Source of the DNA: Actinomycetota bacterium
GTDB taxonomy: Bacteria > Actinomycetota > Thermoleophilia > Solirubrobacterales > 70-9
Reading direction: 5' to 3'
DNA: 47,601 bases
Assembly (NCBI GenBank): GCA_030917845.1
Contig: JAUPTY010000003.1
Location: 1-47,601 of the forward strand
This document shows, in pieces, positions 18,103 through 27,483 of the stretch. Positions within the stretch are counted from its first letter, which is position 1; each line of letters starts with the position of its first letter. The notes under the pieces are model-generated. The model was given only the letters and a program-made list of their open reading frames with translations. It was not told where the DNA came from and did no database searches. The position numbers and the translations under genes were made by a program.

Positions 18103-18575
18103 CCATCGACGGAGAATCGGTAAGGATCGTCAAGCAGGTCGGAGCACCGGTTGACCGGGTCTGCAAGGCTTTCATCGACCCGGACGAGCTGGTCCGCTGG
18201 ATGCACCCCGAACAGTTCCGGGGAGTCTCGGCCGCCAACGACCCGCGGGTTGGCGGCCGGGGCGAACTGACTCACCGCAACCTCGACGGTGAGGAGATCG
18301 TCGGCGGCTTCAACTGGGAGTACCTGGAAGTCGAGCCGAACCGGAAGCTGGTCATGGACTGGCAGTTCGGCGGCTTCGGCCAGACCAACGAAAGCAACCG
18401 GTCCCGGATGACCATCGAGCTTCGCGAAACCGACCCCGGTTCGACCGAAGTCACCCTCTTCCACGAACGACTGGGCGAAGCACCTCCCGGTGGTCACATG
18501 GGAGTCAACACCGGCTGGACCCAGGCGCTCGAGAGCCTCCAGCGGCACATCGAAGAAGGAGAAGAGTCAAAGTGA
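18099..18575 (+). CDS. SRPBCC/AHSA1-domain protein
   Basis: VRIVKQVGAPVDRVCKAFIDPDELVRWMHPE...GVNTGWTQALESLQRHIE; ATGA coupling to arsR. Confidence 0.9.
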   Translation: MTIDGESVRIVKQVGAPVDRVCKAFIDPDELVRWMHPEQFRGVSAANDPRVGGRGELTHRNLDGEEIVGGFNWEYLEVEPNRKLVMDWQFGGFGQTNESNRSRMTIELRETDPGSTEVTLFHERLGEAPPGGHMGVNTGWTQALESLQRHIEEGEESK

Positions 18576-19327
18576 ACACGCCACCGATCGTTTCAACCGA
18601 GGAGTGGGAAGCCGCCCGGGCCGAGATGCTGGTCAGGGAAAAGGAAGTAACCCGGGCCCGCGACGCCCTGGCCGCCGAAAGGCGCCGGATGCCCTGGCTG
18701 AAGCTCGAAAAGGACTACGAGTTCGACGGACCAAATGGCAAGGTCAGCCTGCTCGACCTGTTCGAAGGTCGCCGGCAGCTGGTCGTCTACCGGTTCTTCT
18801 TTGATCCGGATGTAAGTGGCTACCCCGACAAGGGCTGCCCCGGTTGCTCATTCGGGACCGACCAGGTAGCCGACCTTCGCCACCTGAACGCCCGCGACAC
18901 CACCTTCGCGCATGTGTCCAGGGGAACCCAGGAGAACATCAAGCGGCTGAAGGAAAAGATGGGCTGGGAGCAGATCCCCTGGTACAGGGTGATCGACGAC
19001 TTTGACAAGGACATGGGCGTAAGCGAGTGGCACGGAACCAACGCCTTCATCCGCGATGACGAAGGCAACGTCTTCCGCACCTGTTTCATCGACGGCCGTG
19101 GTGACGAGCACATGGGCAGCACCTGGGCCCATCTCGACATCACCGCACTCGGTCGCCAGGAGGAGTGGGAGGACTCACCGGAGGGCCACCCCCAGACCCC
19201 GCCGTACCAGTGGTGGCGCCGCCACGACGAATACGACATGGAAGAGGCCGCCCGCGAGCTGGCCGAGCAGATCGAACGCAGCCGCCAGTCCAACGGCACC
19301 GGCATTCCCGGCAAGGTGGCCACATGA
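18572..19327 (+). CDS. DUF899 family (thioredoxin-like) protein
   Basis: VSTEEWEAARAEMLVREKEVTRARDALAAERRRMPW...YRFFFDPDVSGYPDKGCPGCSF. GTG start overlapping previous stop. Confidence 0.9.
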   Translation: MNTPPIVSTEEWEAARAEMLVREKEVTRARDALAAERRRMPWLKLEKDYEFDGPNGKVSLLDLFEGRRQLVVYRFFFDPDVSGYPDKGCPGCSFGTDQVADLRHLNARDTTFAHVSRGTQENIKRLKEKMGWEQIPWYRVIDDFDKDMGVSEWHGTNAFIRDDEGNVFRTCFIDGRGDEHMGSTWAHLDITALGRQEEWEDSPEGHPQTPPYQWWRRHDEYDMEEAARELAEQIERSRQSNGTGIPGKVAT

Positions 19328-19431
19328 TCTTCGCCCACATCGGCGCGGTCCCGGTCGAGGAGCTGCTCGCCCTGGCCCCGGCATTCGCTAGCGCCGGGAT
19401 CGTGCTGCGGGCCCGCCTTAGACGCCGCTAG
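19324..19431 (+). CDS. 35-aa small protein, translationally coupled to DUF899 gene
   Basis: ATGA overlap; MIFAHIGAVPVEELLALAPAFASAGIVLRARLRRR, hydrophobic segment with terminal RLRRR. Confidence 0.6.
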   Translation: MIFAHIGAVPVEELLALAPAFASAGIVLRARLRRR

Positions 19432-19503
19432 ATCCGTGTAGCCAGCTCTCGAGGCGCTTTCCTGGAGTCAGGTCGCAGCTCTGTAGCCCGAACGACTCAA
19501 ATC

Positions 19504-19548
19504 GTTGTACAACATGAGTTTGACAACGTCTTGTGTCGGACCTATGAT
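19504..19548 (+). promoter_or_regulatory. tetR promoter and putative operator
   Basis: GTTGTACAAC palindrome 19504-19513; TTGACA 19520-19525, 17 bp, TATGAT 19543-19548; ATG at 19557. Confidence 0.65.
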
Positions 19549-19556
19549 CGTCCGGC

Positions 19557-20138
19557 ATGCCGCGATACGTAGACCATGACCAACGGAAGAGGGACATCCT
19601 CAATGCCACGTGCAAGGTTCTCGGACAGGGAGGACTTAGCGCCCTCTCCTTCCGGGCCGTGGCCAAGGAACTTGGAGGCTCGACGACCCTCGTGACCCAC
19701 TACTTCGGGTCTCAGGCAGAGCTCCTCGACGGTCTGGCCGGCTGGTTGGTCGACGACTGGGAAGCCGATCTGGCCGATCTCGAAACCGGTGTGGACGACC
19801 CACACGAAAGGCTCCGGCTCTTCCTTAGATGGTTGATCCCTGATTCCGAGGAAAGTCTGCTTCAGGAACGTGCCCGGATCGGACTACTGGCGGAGCGGCA
19901 GGACAGAACGGAAGCTGTCGAGATGTTCGATATTTGGGATCGCCGTATGCGGGAGCTCATCCGCCAGCACCTCAAGCCGATCGTGCCGAAGAAGGAACTC
20001 GAGATGCGGGTAGACATGATCCGGGTAATGACCAACGGATTGACCTTCTCGGCGATCGAGCATCCGGATGGCTGGACGACTGATCAGATGTGGGCGGTGC
20101 TCGACCAGTCCCTCAGCGATATGGGACTGACTGCGTAA
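19557..20138 (+). CDS. TetR/AcrR family regulator (BetI-like)
   Basis: MPRYVDHDQRKRDILNATCKVLGQGGLSALSFRAVAKELGGSTTLVTHYFGSQAELL. Confidence 0.9.
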   Translation: MPRYVDHDQRKRDILNATCKVLGQGGLSALSFRAVAKELGGSTTLVTHYFGSQAELLDGLAGWLVDDWEADLADLETGVDDPHERLRLFLRWLIPDSEESLLQERARIGLLAERQDRTEAVEMFDIWDRRMRELIRQHLKPIVPKKELEMRVDMIRVMTNGLTFSAIEHPDGWTTDQMWAVLDQSLSDMGLTA

Positions 20139-20144
20139 TCCTTC

Positions 20145-21278
20145 TCAGAGCTTCTGGCCGAGTTGGGGCAGGTCCGGCCACTCGCGTTGGCAGCTGAGGA
20201 TTTCGTTGCCGCCTTCGGTCACGTAAACCGTGTCCTCCAGGGAAAGTATGGTCGGCTTGTCAACCGCCGGCTCCAGCGCGAAGGTCGACTGGTCCGGAAC
20301 CAGCAGGTCGGGCTCTGCTTCCGCCCAGATCAGATAGTCCTCGTGGGGGTCGAGCCCGATCCCGTGTCCAAGGAAGAAAACATCCCAGACGTCCAGGTTC
20401 TCTCGGCGGGCGTCCTCGTCGAACTTCGCCTGGATCTCAACCAGGGGAGTGCCCGGCTTCATCGCTTGGAGGGAGCGCTTCAGCACAGCTCCGAGCCTGC
20501 GGTTGGTGTCGACGATCTCGTCAGAGACCGATCCGGCGGAGACCATCCGCTGAACATCGGCGTGGTAGCCGTCGATCGAGCAGCCCATCTCGATATTGAT
20601 CAGCTCGCCGTCCTGGATGGGCCGGTCGATCATGCTCATCCGTTGTTCGCCGTCGCCCCAACGGAAGGCGATCCAGGCCATTGCCTCGGCGCCGTTTGCC
20701 AGCACCGCTTCCGAAAGCAGGTCGGCGAACTCGCGGTCGGTCATTCCGGTCCGGCCCTCGCCGATCGCCTGGATCATTCCCAGCTCGGCGGCGTGGCAGG
20801 CCTTGCGGATCTTTTCGACCTCGTCGGGCGACTTGACGATCCGGTTTCGGAGCAGGGCCTTGTCTACACCCATCAGCCTGATCCCGGGGAATTCGGTCCT
20901 CACTCGGTCGGCGACCGCAGTAGCCAGGAACTCGGACTCGATGCCGACCGCTCCTTCCCTCAGGCCCTGGTTCCCGAGGACCTCGATCAGGTGGTCGATC
21001 GGCTCCTGCGGGTGGACGCAGAGGGACACGTCGAGGCTGGTCTGGTTGGCGTGGTCGGCACCCCAGCCGGGAGCCAGTAGCGTCCGCTTGCCGTCTCTTG
21101 TCCAGAGCACGAAGGAACGCTCGTCGCTGACCAGGCCGACGCCCGGATAGTCGACCCCGCTGAGGTGACGGATGCTCGCCCTGGTCGAAGCGAGAATCGC
21201 ATCCAGACCTTCCTTCTCAAGCATCGCGTCAGTGCGCTCTTCGCGGGAGAGTGGGACGGAGCCGGTTGTTTCGTTCAT
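20145..21278 (-). CDS. M24 family (creatinase/aminopeptidase P-like) hydrolase
   Basis: INIEMGCSIDGYHADVQRMVSAG; FLGHGIGLDPHEDYLI; FALEPAV; DTVYVTEGGNEIL. Start chosen at MNETTGS (21278). Confidence 0.85.
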   Translation of the reverse strand: MNETTGSVPLSREERTDAMLEKEGLDAILASTRASIRHLSGVDYPGVGLVSDERSFVLWTRDGKRTLLAPGWGADHANQTSLDVSLCVHPQEPIDHLIEVLGNQGLREGAVGIESEFLATAVADRVRTEFPGIRLMGVDKALLRNRIVKSPDEVEKIRKACHAAELGMIQAIGEGRTGMTDREFADLLSEAVLANGAEAMAWIAFRWGDGEQRMSMIDRPIQDGELINIEMGCSIDGYHADVQRMVSAGSVSDEIVDTNRRLGAVLKRSLQAMKPGTPLVEIQAKFDEDARRENLDVWDVFFLGHGIGLDPHEDYLIWAEAEPDLLVPDQSTFALEPAVDKPTILSLEDTVYVTEGGNEILSCQREWPDLPQLGQKL

Positions 21279-21295
21279 CGGGAGTCCAATCTTTC

Positions 21296-21325
21296 TTGAC
21301 ACAGGCGTTGTATAACGACTATGGT
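21296..21325 (+). promoter_or_regulatory. Promoter of SBP operon with putative TetR site in spacer
   Basis: TTGACA 21296-21301, 18 bp, TATGGT 21320-21325; GTTGTATAACGA at 21307-21318. Confidence 0.55.
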
Positions 21326-21379
21326 ATTCAAATCGTCAGCAAGGGTCAACCTTGGAACCGCATTCTTTGAGAGGGGATA

Positions 21380-22948
21380 ATGGACGCCAGAAAGCTTTCC
21401 AGGCGGCAGGTTCTTCAAGCCGCAGCAGGTACTACATTCGTACTGGGCGCCGGCGGGATTCTCGCCGCATGTGGATCTGACAGCAGTTCAAGTGGCGGTG
21501 GGGGAGGAACCCCGACCAAGGGCGGCAACCTCCGAGTGGGACTGATTGGCGGCGGCTCCACCGAGACGCTTGATCCTTTCGTGCCCCTGCTCGCCCCCGA
21601 CATCCTCCGCGGCTACCTTCTCTACACCTACGTTGGTGAATTCAACGGCGAGTACGAACCGACCGGACTGATGGCCGAATCGGTCGAGCCCGTAGACGAC
21701 AAAGGCCAGGTCTGGGATCTCACACTCCGCAACGGCATGGAGTTCCACAACGGCAAGACCGTCACTTCCGATGACGTGATCTGGAGTTTCAATCACCTGA
21801 TGGATCCGAAGACCGGTTCCACTGGTTCCGGGCTGCTCCCCTGGGTCGACCCGAAGAACATCAAGAAGATCAACAAGCGGACCACCCGGTTTACCCTGAC
21901 CCGCCCGGTCTCGATTTTCGAGCAGGCGCTCTACAACTTCGCGACGACCATCGTGCCGGAGAACTACAACCCGGCCAAGCCGATCGGTGCGGGTCCATTC
22001 AAGATGAAGTCGTTCAAGCCCGGTGACCGGAGCGTCTTCACCCGCTTCGACAACTTTTACGGCAAAACGGCCTATGTCGATCAGGTGGAGGTCATCTCGT
22101 TCAACGACACGACTGCCCTGGTCAACGCCCTGAGCGCCGGCGACATCGACATCGCACAGAGCGTCGGGTTCTCGAATGCCGCAGTGGTTGAGAGCGCCGG
22201 AAACCAGATCGTCAACACCCCGGGCATGTTCTGGTTCCCGCTGACCATGTCAGTTGATGACCCGGCCTTCAAGGACGAGCGGGTCCGTGAAGCGTTCCGC
22301 CTGATTCCGGACCGGCAGCAGATGGTGGATCAGGCCTACTCGGGCTACGGAGCGATCGGCAACGACCTCTACGCCTGGGATGACCCGGCATACAACTCGG
22401 GTTTGCCCCAGCGGGAACAGGACTTGGACAAGGCCAAGCAACTGCTGCTGCAGGCAGGTCAGGAGAACCTTTCGATCGAGCTCGCGACCACACCCGCCGT
22501 CCCCGGACAGGTCGAGACATGTCAGGTCTTCGCCGAACAGGCCAAGGGTGCCGGCGTCAACGTGAAGGTGAACAACCGCGACCCCGACACCTTCTACACC
22601 GACTACTACATGCAGGCGCCGTTCTCGTCGGACACGTTCACCAACCTGCCCTACCTGAACAACACTCTGCAGTGTCAGCTTCCGGAGTCGTACTACAACC
22701 AGAGCCACTTTGACGATCCCCAGTTCAACCGGCTCTATGACCAGGCTCTTTCCGAGATGGATCAGACGAAACGGAACGAGATCGAAATGCAGATGCAGCA
22801 GATCCAGTACGAGCGGGGAGCCCTGGTCATATCGGCACAGGTTGACAACATCGACGCGACAGCACCCAACGTCGGTGGGCTCGAATCGGGTCTCAAATGG
22901 TACTCCCCCCTCAACGGCTTTCACCTCGAGAACGTTTTCCTGAGCTAG
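21380..22948 (+). CDS. ABC transporter substrate-binding protein, family 5 (peptide/opine type), Tat lipoprotein
   Basis: KLSRRQVLQAAAGTTFVLGAGGILAACGSD (twin Arg plus lipobox); SBP_bac_5 features GMEFHNGKTVTSDDVIWSFNHLMD; GAGAGGGG RBS. Confidence 0.92.
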   Translation: MDARKLSRRQVLQAAAGTTFVLGAGGILAACGSDSSSSGGGGGTPTKGGNLRVGLIGGGSTETLDPFVPLLAPDILRGYLLYTYVGEFNGEYEPTGLMAESVEPVDDKGQVWDLTLRNGMEFHNGKTVTSDDVIWSFNHLMDPKTGSTGSGLLPWVDPKNIKKINKRTTRFTLTRPVSIFEQALYNFATTIVPENYNPAKPIGAGPFKMKSFKPGDRSVFTRFDNFYGKTAYVDQVEVISFNDTTALVNALSAGDIDIAQSVGFSNAAVVESAGNQIVNTPGMFWFPLTMSVDDPAFKDERVREAFRLIPDRQQMVDQAYSGYGAIGNDLYAWDDPAYNSGLPQREQDLDKAKQLLLQAGQENLSIELATTPAVPGQVETCQVFAEQAKGAGVNVKVNNRDPDTFYTDYYMQAPFSSDTFTNLPYLNNTLQCQLPESYYNQSHFDDPQFNRLYDQALSEMDQTKRNEIEMQMQQIQYERGALVISAQVDNIDATAPNVGGLESGLKWYSPLNGFHLENVFLS

Positions 22949-22950
22949 CC

Positions 22951-23439
22951 ATGGCCTTCCCGAACGGTGCCGAAGGCCCCGAACCGGGGTCCAGTGATCC
23001 GATCCTGATCGAGGACCTGCCTGGCCTGACCGGGCAGGTCTTCGAGGGAGCTTCGCTTCAGGTTTCCCGTGAAGAACGCGACACTTTCGAGCGGATCACT
23101 CACATCGGAGACGCCTACCCGCAAGCCGACGCACCAGAGTTTCCCGAGGACATCGTCGAGGGCTTCCACACCCTTTCGCTGCTCGACGCGATGTTCAATC
23201 TGGTCAGGCCTTTCGACCCGGACACCACCTGGGGTCTCAACTACGGTCTCGACCGGGTCCGCTTCATCGAACCGGTCAAGCCCGGTGTGACGCTGCGGTC
23301 CCGTTTCGAATTCCGCGAGGTCAAGGAGAAGGGCGAAGGCTGGCTGGTTCTGGTTCACGCTGAGCTGACCGCGGAAGGTGCTGAAGCACCGGCACTGGTG
23401 GCGGAGTGGTGGATTTACGTGATGCCGAGAAAGCGTTGA
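22951..23439 (+). CDS. Hotdog-fold (MaoC-like) protein
   Basis: FEGASLQVSREERDTFERITHIGDAYPQADAPEFPEDIVEGFHTLSLLDAMF...GLDRVRFIEPVKPGVTLRSRFEF. Confidence 0.8.
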   Translation: MAFPNGAEGPEPGSSDPILIEDLPGLTGQVFEGASLQVSREERDTFERITHIGDAYPQADAPEFPEDIVEGFHTLSLLDAMFNLVRPFDPDTTWGLNYGLDRVRFIEPVKPGVTLRSRFEFREVKEKGEGWLVLVHAELTAEGAEAPALVAEWWIYVMPRKR

Positions 23440-25046
23440 TGGAGACCAGCAGCGCGCAGATTCACTGGTCGCCCGAGGATCAGATTCCGTGGTCCGGGGT
23501 GGCCAAGACCCCGCTGCTTGAATTCATCGCGCCGCGACTGGCGACAGGCGGGTCGGAAGCCGCGGTTATCTTCGAGGACGGATTCGTCCTGACCTGCGAG
23601 CAGCTGAAGGACCGGGCCGAGCGTTTGGCCGGGGGTCTTTCGAAGGAGATCGGCCCGGGCGATCGCGTGATGATCTCGGTTGGCAACCGCTCCGAGTTCC
23701 TGATTGCCTGGCTGGCAATCCTCGCCAACCGGGCCACCGCTGTCTGCGTGAGTCCGAGGATCGCCAGCCATGATGCCACTCATGTGGTCGAGAACTCGGG
23801 CGTGGTACTGGCAATCGCAGAACCTGCCTCCGCCGATGTGCTGGAGGCGACGGGTATCGAGACATTGCGGAAGGTCTGGCGGGTTGGGGATCCGGAGCCG
23901 GACGGGCTCGTCGACCACTACTCGGACCATTCCCGGATAGACCTGGCTTCCGTGGAAGCGGAATTCGAGGACCTGACTGACATCGGATACACCTCCGGAA
24001 CTACGGGGCTGCCGAAGGCCCTCGCCTCGACCCATCTCGACTTGATGCGGTACACAGACTTCCTCTTCCGCTGCTTCTCCTTCCGGCAAGGCGATCGTTT
24101 CCTGAGCCCCCTTCTCTTCCATTACGGGGACCCGCTCTGGATGCTGATGGGTTCGCTCGAAGTCGGTTCCCCCCTGATCGTCATGCGCAAGTTCAGCGTG
24201 TCGCGCTTCTGGCAGGTCGCCCGCGAATATGGGGTCACGAAGCTACTTTCGATCGGGGCGATCCCGAGCCTGTTGCTGACTGCGCCCGAGTCCCCCTCCG
24301 ACCGGGAACACTCGGTTGACCTGGCAATGGCGGTCGCCGTACCCAAGGAGCAACACCTCGAACTTGAAGAACGGTTCGGCTTTCCCTGGATCGAAACATA
24401 CGGAACCTCGGAGTCCGGTCCCGCCATTGCGATGCCGATCGATGCCGCCAGCAGATACGCCGGCAGCGGCGCGCTCGGTATCCCCGTTCCGGAAGTCGAG
24501 GCACGGCTGGTCGACGCCGATGGAGAAGTACTCGAAGGGGCCGCCAGCGGTGAACTCGAACTGGCCGGCGAAGTGCTTTTCAAGAGTTATCTGAACAATC
24601 AGGAAGCGACTGCCGAAGTGATGCACGACGGCTGGTACAGGAGCGGCGACCTGATGGAGAGAGACGCCGACGGCGTCTATTACTTCCTTGGCAGGCGCAA
24701 GGAACTGATCAGGAGAGGTGGCGAGAACGTTGCGCCGGCCGAGGTCGAGTCCGTGATCAGGCTTCATCCGGCGGTCATAGATACGGCGGTGGTCCCGGTC
24801 GAGGATCCGATCCGTGGGGAAGAGGTGTTTGCCTACGTCCAGGTCGCTCCGGGTTCGGAAGTCCCGCCTCTGGAGATCTTCGAGTTCTGCTCCGACCGGC
24901 TCGCCCCGTACAAGCTGCCTCGCTTCATCAGTTTCAGAACCGAAGCGTTCCCGAGGACTCCGAGCCAGAGGATCCCGAAGAAGCAGCTGATGGTCGACGG
25001 CCAGCACTCGACCGAGGGTGCCTGGGACCGGGAACACCGTGAATGA
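23439..25046 (+). CDS. AMP-dependent acyl-CoA synthetase/ligase
   Basis: DIGYTSGTTGLPKALASTHLD; ETYGTSESG; DGWYRSGDLMERDADGVYYFLGRRKELIRRGGENVAPAEVESV. Confidence 0.93.
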   Translation: METSSAQIHWSPEDQIPWSGVAKTPLLEFIAPRLATGGSEAAVIFEDGFVLTCEQLKDRAERLAGGLSKEIGPGDRVMISVGNRSEFLIAWLAILANRATAVCVSPRIASHDATHVVENSGVVLAIAEPASADVLEATGIETLRKVWRVGDPEPDGLVDHYSDHSRIDLASVEAEFEDLTDIGYTSGTTGLPKALASTHLDLMRYTDFLFRCFSFRQGDRFLSPLLFHYGDPLWMLMGSLEVGSPLIVMRKFSVSRFWQVAREYGVTKLLSIGAIPSLLLTAPESPSDREHSVDLAMAVAVPKEQHLELEERFGFPWIETYGTSESGPAIAMPIDAASRYAGSGALGIPVPEVEARLVDADGEVLEGAASGELELAGEVLFKSYLNNQEATAEVMHDGWYRSGDLMERDADGVYYFLGRRKELIRRGGENVAPAEVESVIRLHPAVIDTAVVPVEDPIRGEEVFAYVQVAPGSEVPPLEIFEFCSDRLAPYKLPRFISFRTEAFPRTPSQRIPKKQLMVDGQHSTEGAWDREHRE

Positions 25047-26412
25047 CGGCGCCTCAGATATCGGGCGCTACCGGAGCCGGAGTCTCTGGCTGGACGAGTA
25101 CCCAGGCTCGCTCGATCCGAGACCCCCACTCCAGGGCGATCTCGACTGCGACATCGCGATCATCGGCGCTGGTTTCACCGGGCTCTGGACCGCCTACTAC
25201 CTAAAGCGGGAAGCCCCCGACGCACGGATCGTCGTGCTCGAAAAGGAGATCGCCGGATTCGGACCTTCGGGCCGCAACGGCGGCTGGGTCCAGGGCGGGA
25301 TGGCCGGAACCCCTTCGGCCTACGGGCTGCGGAACGACCCGGACCTGCTTGCGCGGGCGAATTCTGCCGCCGATTCTTCGGTCGACGAAATCGGGGCCGT
25401 CGTGGAGCTTGAAGGGATCGATTGCGATTTCCTCGAGGCCGGGGCCCTGGCGATCGCGACTTCTGAACCCCAGCGTCAGCGCCAGCTTGCCGAAATCGGT
25501 CCGGGGCAGTCGTTGCTCTCGCCATCCGAGACCGAGGAGTGGATCAAGGTTCCCGGAGTCCGGTCTTCCTTCTTCAGCCCGACTGCCGCCCGGGTCGATC
25601 CGGCCCGATTGGTCAGGGGTCTGGCCGACGCCTGCGAGCGAAGTGGAGTTTCGATCCTCGAACGTTCGGCTGCGATCGAGGTGACTCCGGGAACCGTCAG
25701 GTGCGCCTCCGGAACCGTCAAAGCAGAGACCGTCATACGGGCAACCGAAGCCTTCACCACGCAGACCAAGGCCTATTCGCGCCAGTTCCTTCCGCTTTAC
25801 TCACTAATGATTGCCACGGAACCGATTCCCGATTCGACCTGGGGTGAGATCGGCTGGAAGGACGGGTTACTGATCAGCGACCACCACCACCTCTTCTTCT
25901 ACGCCCAGCGCACCCGGGGCGGCCGACTTGCGATTGGTGGTCGGGGATCGCCATACCGTCTACGCACCCCCATCGACGACCGGAACGAACGCAATGCGTC
26001 GGTCAGGTCGCGTCTCGAGGAAACCGTCGCCAGGGCATTTCCTCTGCTTGCGGAAGCGGAAGTCACCCATCACTGGGGAGGACCCCTGGCGGTTCCCCGG
26101 GACTGGAGCATGTCGATCGGGTTCGACCCCGTCGCCGGCACCGGATGGGCTGGCGGATACACGGGTCACGGGGTCGCTGCTTCGAACCTCTCGGGCCGGA
26201 CCATGACTGATCTGGTGCTCGGGAGGGAAAGCGAACTCACCGTAATGCCATGGGTCGGGCACAAAGTCCGGAACTGGGAGCCGGAGCCCCTCAGGTTCCT
26301 CGCCTCTCGCGCGATAATCGCAATGCTCGAACGGGCCGACCACTATGAAGACCAGAACGGGCGCAAGGCTGGATACGTCCGGTTGTTACAACCATTCCTC
26401 GCCGAGAAGTAG
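25039..26412 (+). CDS. FAD-dependent amine/amino-acid oxidoreductase (DAO family)
   Basis: RSLWLDEYPGSLDPRPPLQGDLDCDIAIIGAGFTGLWTAYYL...GFGPSGRNGGW...GYTGHGVAASNLSG. Confidence 0.9.
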   Translation: MNDGASDIGRYRSRSLWLDEYPGSLDPRPPLQGDLDCDIAIIGAGFTGLWTAYYLKREAPDARIVVLEKEIAGFGPSGRNGGWVQGGMAGTPSAYGLRNDPDLLARANSAADSSVDEIGAVVELEGIDCDFLEAGALAIATSEPQRQRQLAEIGPGQSLLSPSETEEWIKVPGVRSSFFSPTAARVDPARLVRGLADACERSGVSILERSAAIEVTPGTVRCASGTVKAETVIRATEAFTTQTKAYSRQFLPLYSLMIATEPIPDSTWGEIGWKDGLLISDHHHLFFYAQRTRGGRLAIGGRGSPYRLRTPIDDRNERNASVRSRLEETVARAFPLLAEAEVTHHWGGPLAVPRDWSMSIGFDPVAGTGWAGGYTGHGVAASNLSGRTMTDLVLGRESELTVMPWVGHKVRNWEPEPLRFLASRAIIAMLERADHYEDQNGRKAGYVRLLQPFLAEK

Positions 26413-26424
26413 AAGGAAGACTTC

Positions 26425-27483
26425 GTGACGAAAGTCCAGACAGACCCCGATCCTGAAACGGCGCTGCTGGCCTCGGCCGGCGGTGAGGCCGGTGTGCTCG
26501 CGACCTCAGGTGGCGGGGGCAGGTACGGAGTCGCGAAATGGGTCGCCCGTCGCCTCGCGCTAAGCGTAGTAGTCCTATTTCTCGTTTCGATCGTCGTTTT
26601 CGTCGCGACCCAGGCGCTTCCCAGTGATCCCGCCGAAGCAATTCTGGGTCGCGACGCGACCCCCCAGCGCGTCGCCGCCCTGACCGAGCAGCTGAACCTG
26701 GACAAGCCGATGCTCGAGCAGTACACCTCCTGGCTAGGCGGAGTCCTGACCGGCGATCTCGGTGACTCGCTGGCTGCGCAGCGCCCCGTCGCGGACGAGA
26801 TCGGAAGCGCCTTCGTCAACTCGATCGCGCTGCTCATCTGTTGCGCGATCGTTCTCTTGCCTCTCGCAATTGGCTTCGGTGCCTGGTCGGCGATGCGCCG
26901 GGACAGCTTCGGGGACCGAGGCGGTCTCGGAGCGGCGCTGCTGGTCGGGGCGATCCCAGACTTCGTGATCGGTATCGTGATGACGATCCTCCTCGCCACC
27001 AACGTGTTCAAGGTGCTGCCGGCGGTGGCCCTGTTCCCGGACGGCTCTTCTCCCTTCTCGCATCCTGATGCGCTGGTTCTTCCCACCCTGACCCTGGTCA
27101 TTGCGTCGATGCCCTACCTCTACCGACTCTCGCGGGCGTCGATGATCGAGATCCTCGAGTCCGACTACGTTCAGATGGCGCGACTCAAGGGGGTTTCGTC
27201 GAAGCGGATCATGGTTCGGCACGCGCTGCCCAACGCGCTGGTGCCGACCATCCAGGCCTCCGCGCTTGTCCTCAGCCTTTTGCTCAGTGGCGTCGTGGTG
27301 ATCGAGTTCCTCTTCCGGTTCCCCGGGCTCGGGTCCGAGCTGGCGGAGTCGGTCTCGAACCGGGACCTGCCGATGATCCAGACGATCACGCTCATCTACG
27401 CGGCGGTGATCGTCCTGCTCAACCTGATCGCCGATCTGCTCACAGTGATGGTCAGTCCGCGCCTCCGAGGAGAGTTGAAATGA
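26425..27483 (+). CDS. ABC transporter permease (DppB-like)
   Basis: TM protein; DYVQMARLKGVSSKRIMVRHALPNALVPTIQ EAA-type loop. Confidence 0.92.
   Translation: MTKVQTDPDPETALLASAGGEAGVLATSGGGGRYGVAKWVARRLALSVVVLFLVSIVVFVATQALPSDPAEAILGRDATPQRVAALTEQLNLDKPMLEQYTSWLGGVLTGDLGDSLAAQRPVADEIGSAFVNSIALLICCAIVLLPLAIGFGAWSAMRRDSFGDRGGLGAALLVGAIPDFVIGIVMTILLATNVFKVLPAVALFPDGSSPFSHPDALVLPTLTLVIASMPYLYRLSRASMIEILESDYVQMARLKGVSSKRIMVRHALPNALVPTIQASALVLSLLLSGVVVIEFLFRFPGLGSELAESVSNRDLPMIQTITLIYAAVIVLLNLIADLLTVMVSPRLRGELK

Noticed and set aside
20163-21080. 305-aa plus ORF
   Set aside because: Antisense to the M24 hydrolase with its conserved motifs on the minus strand.
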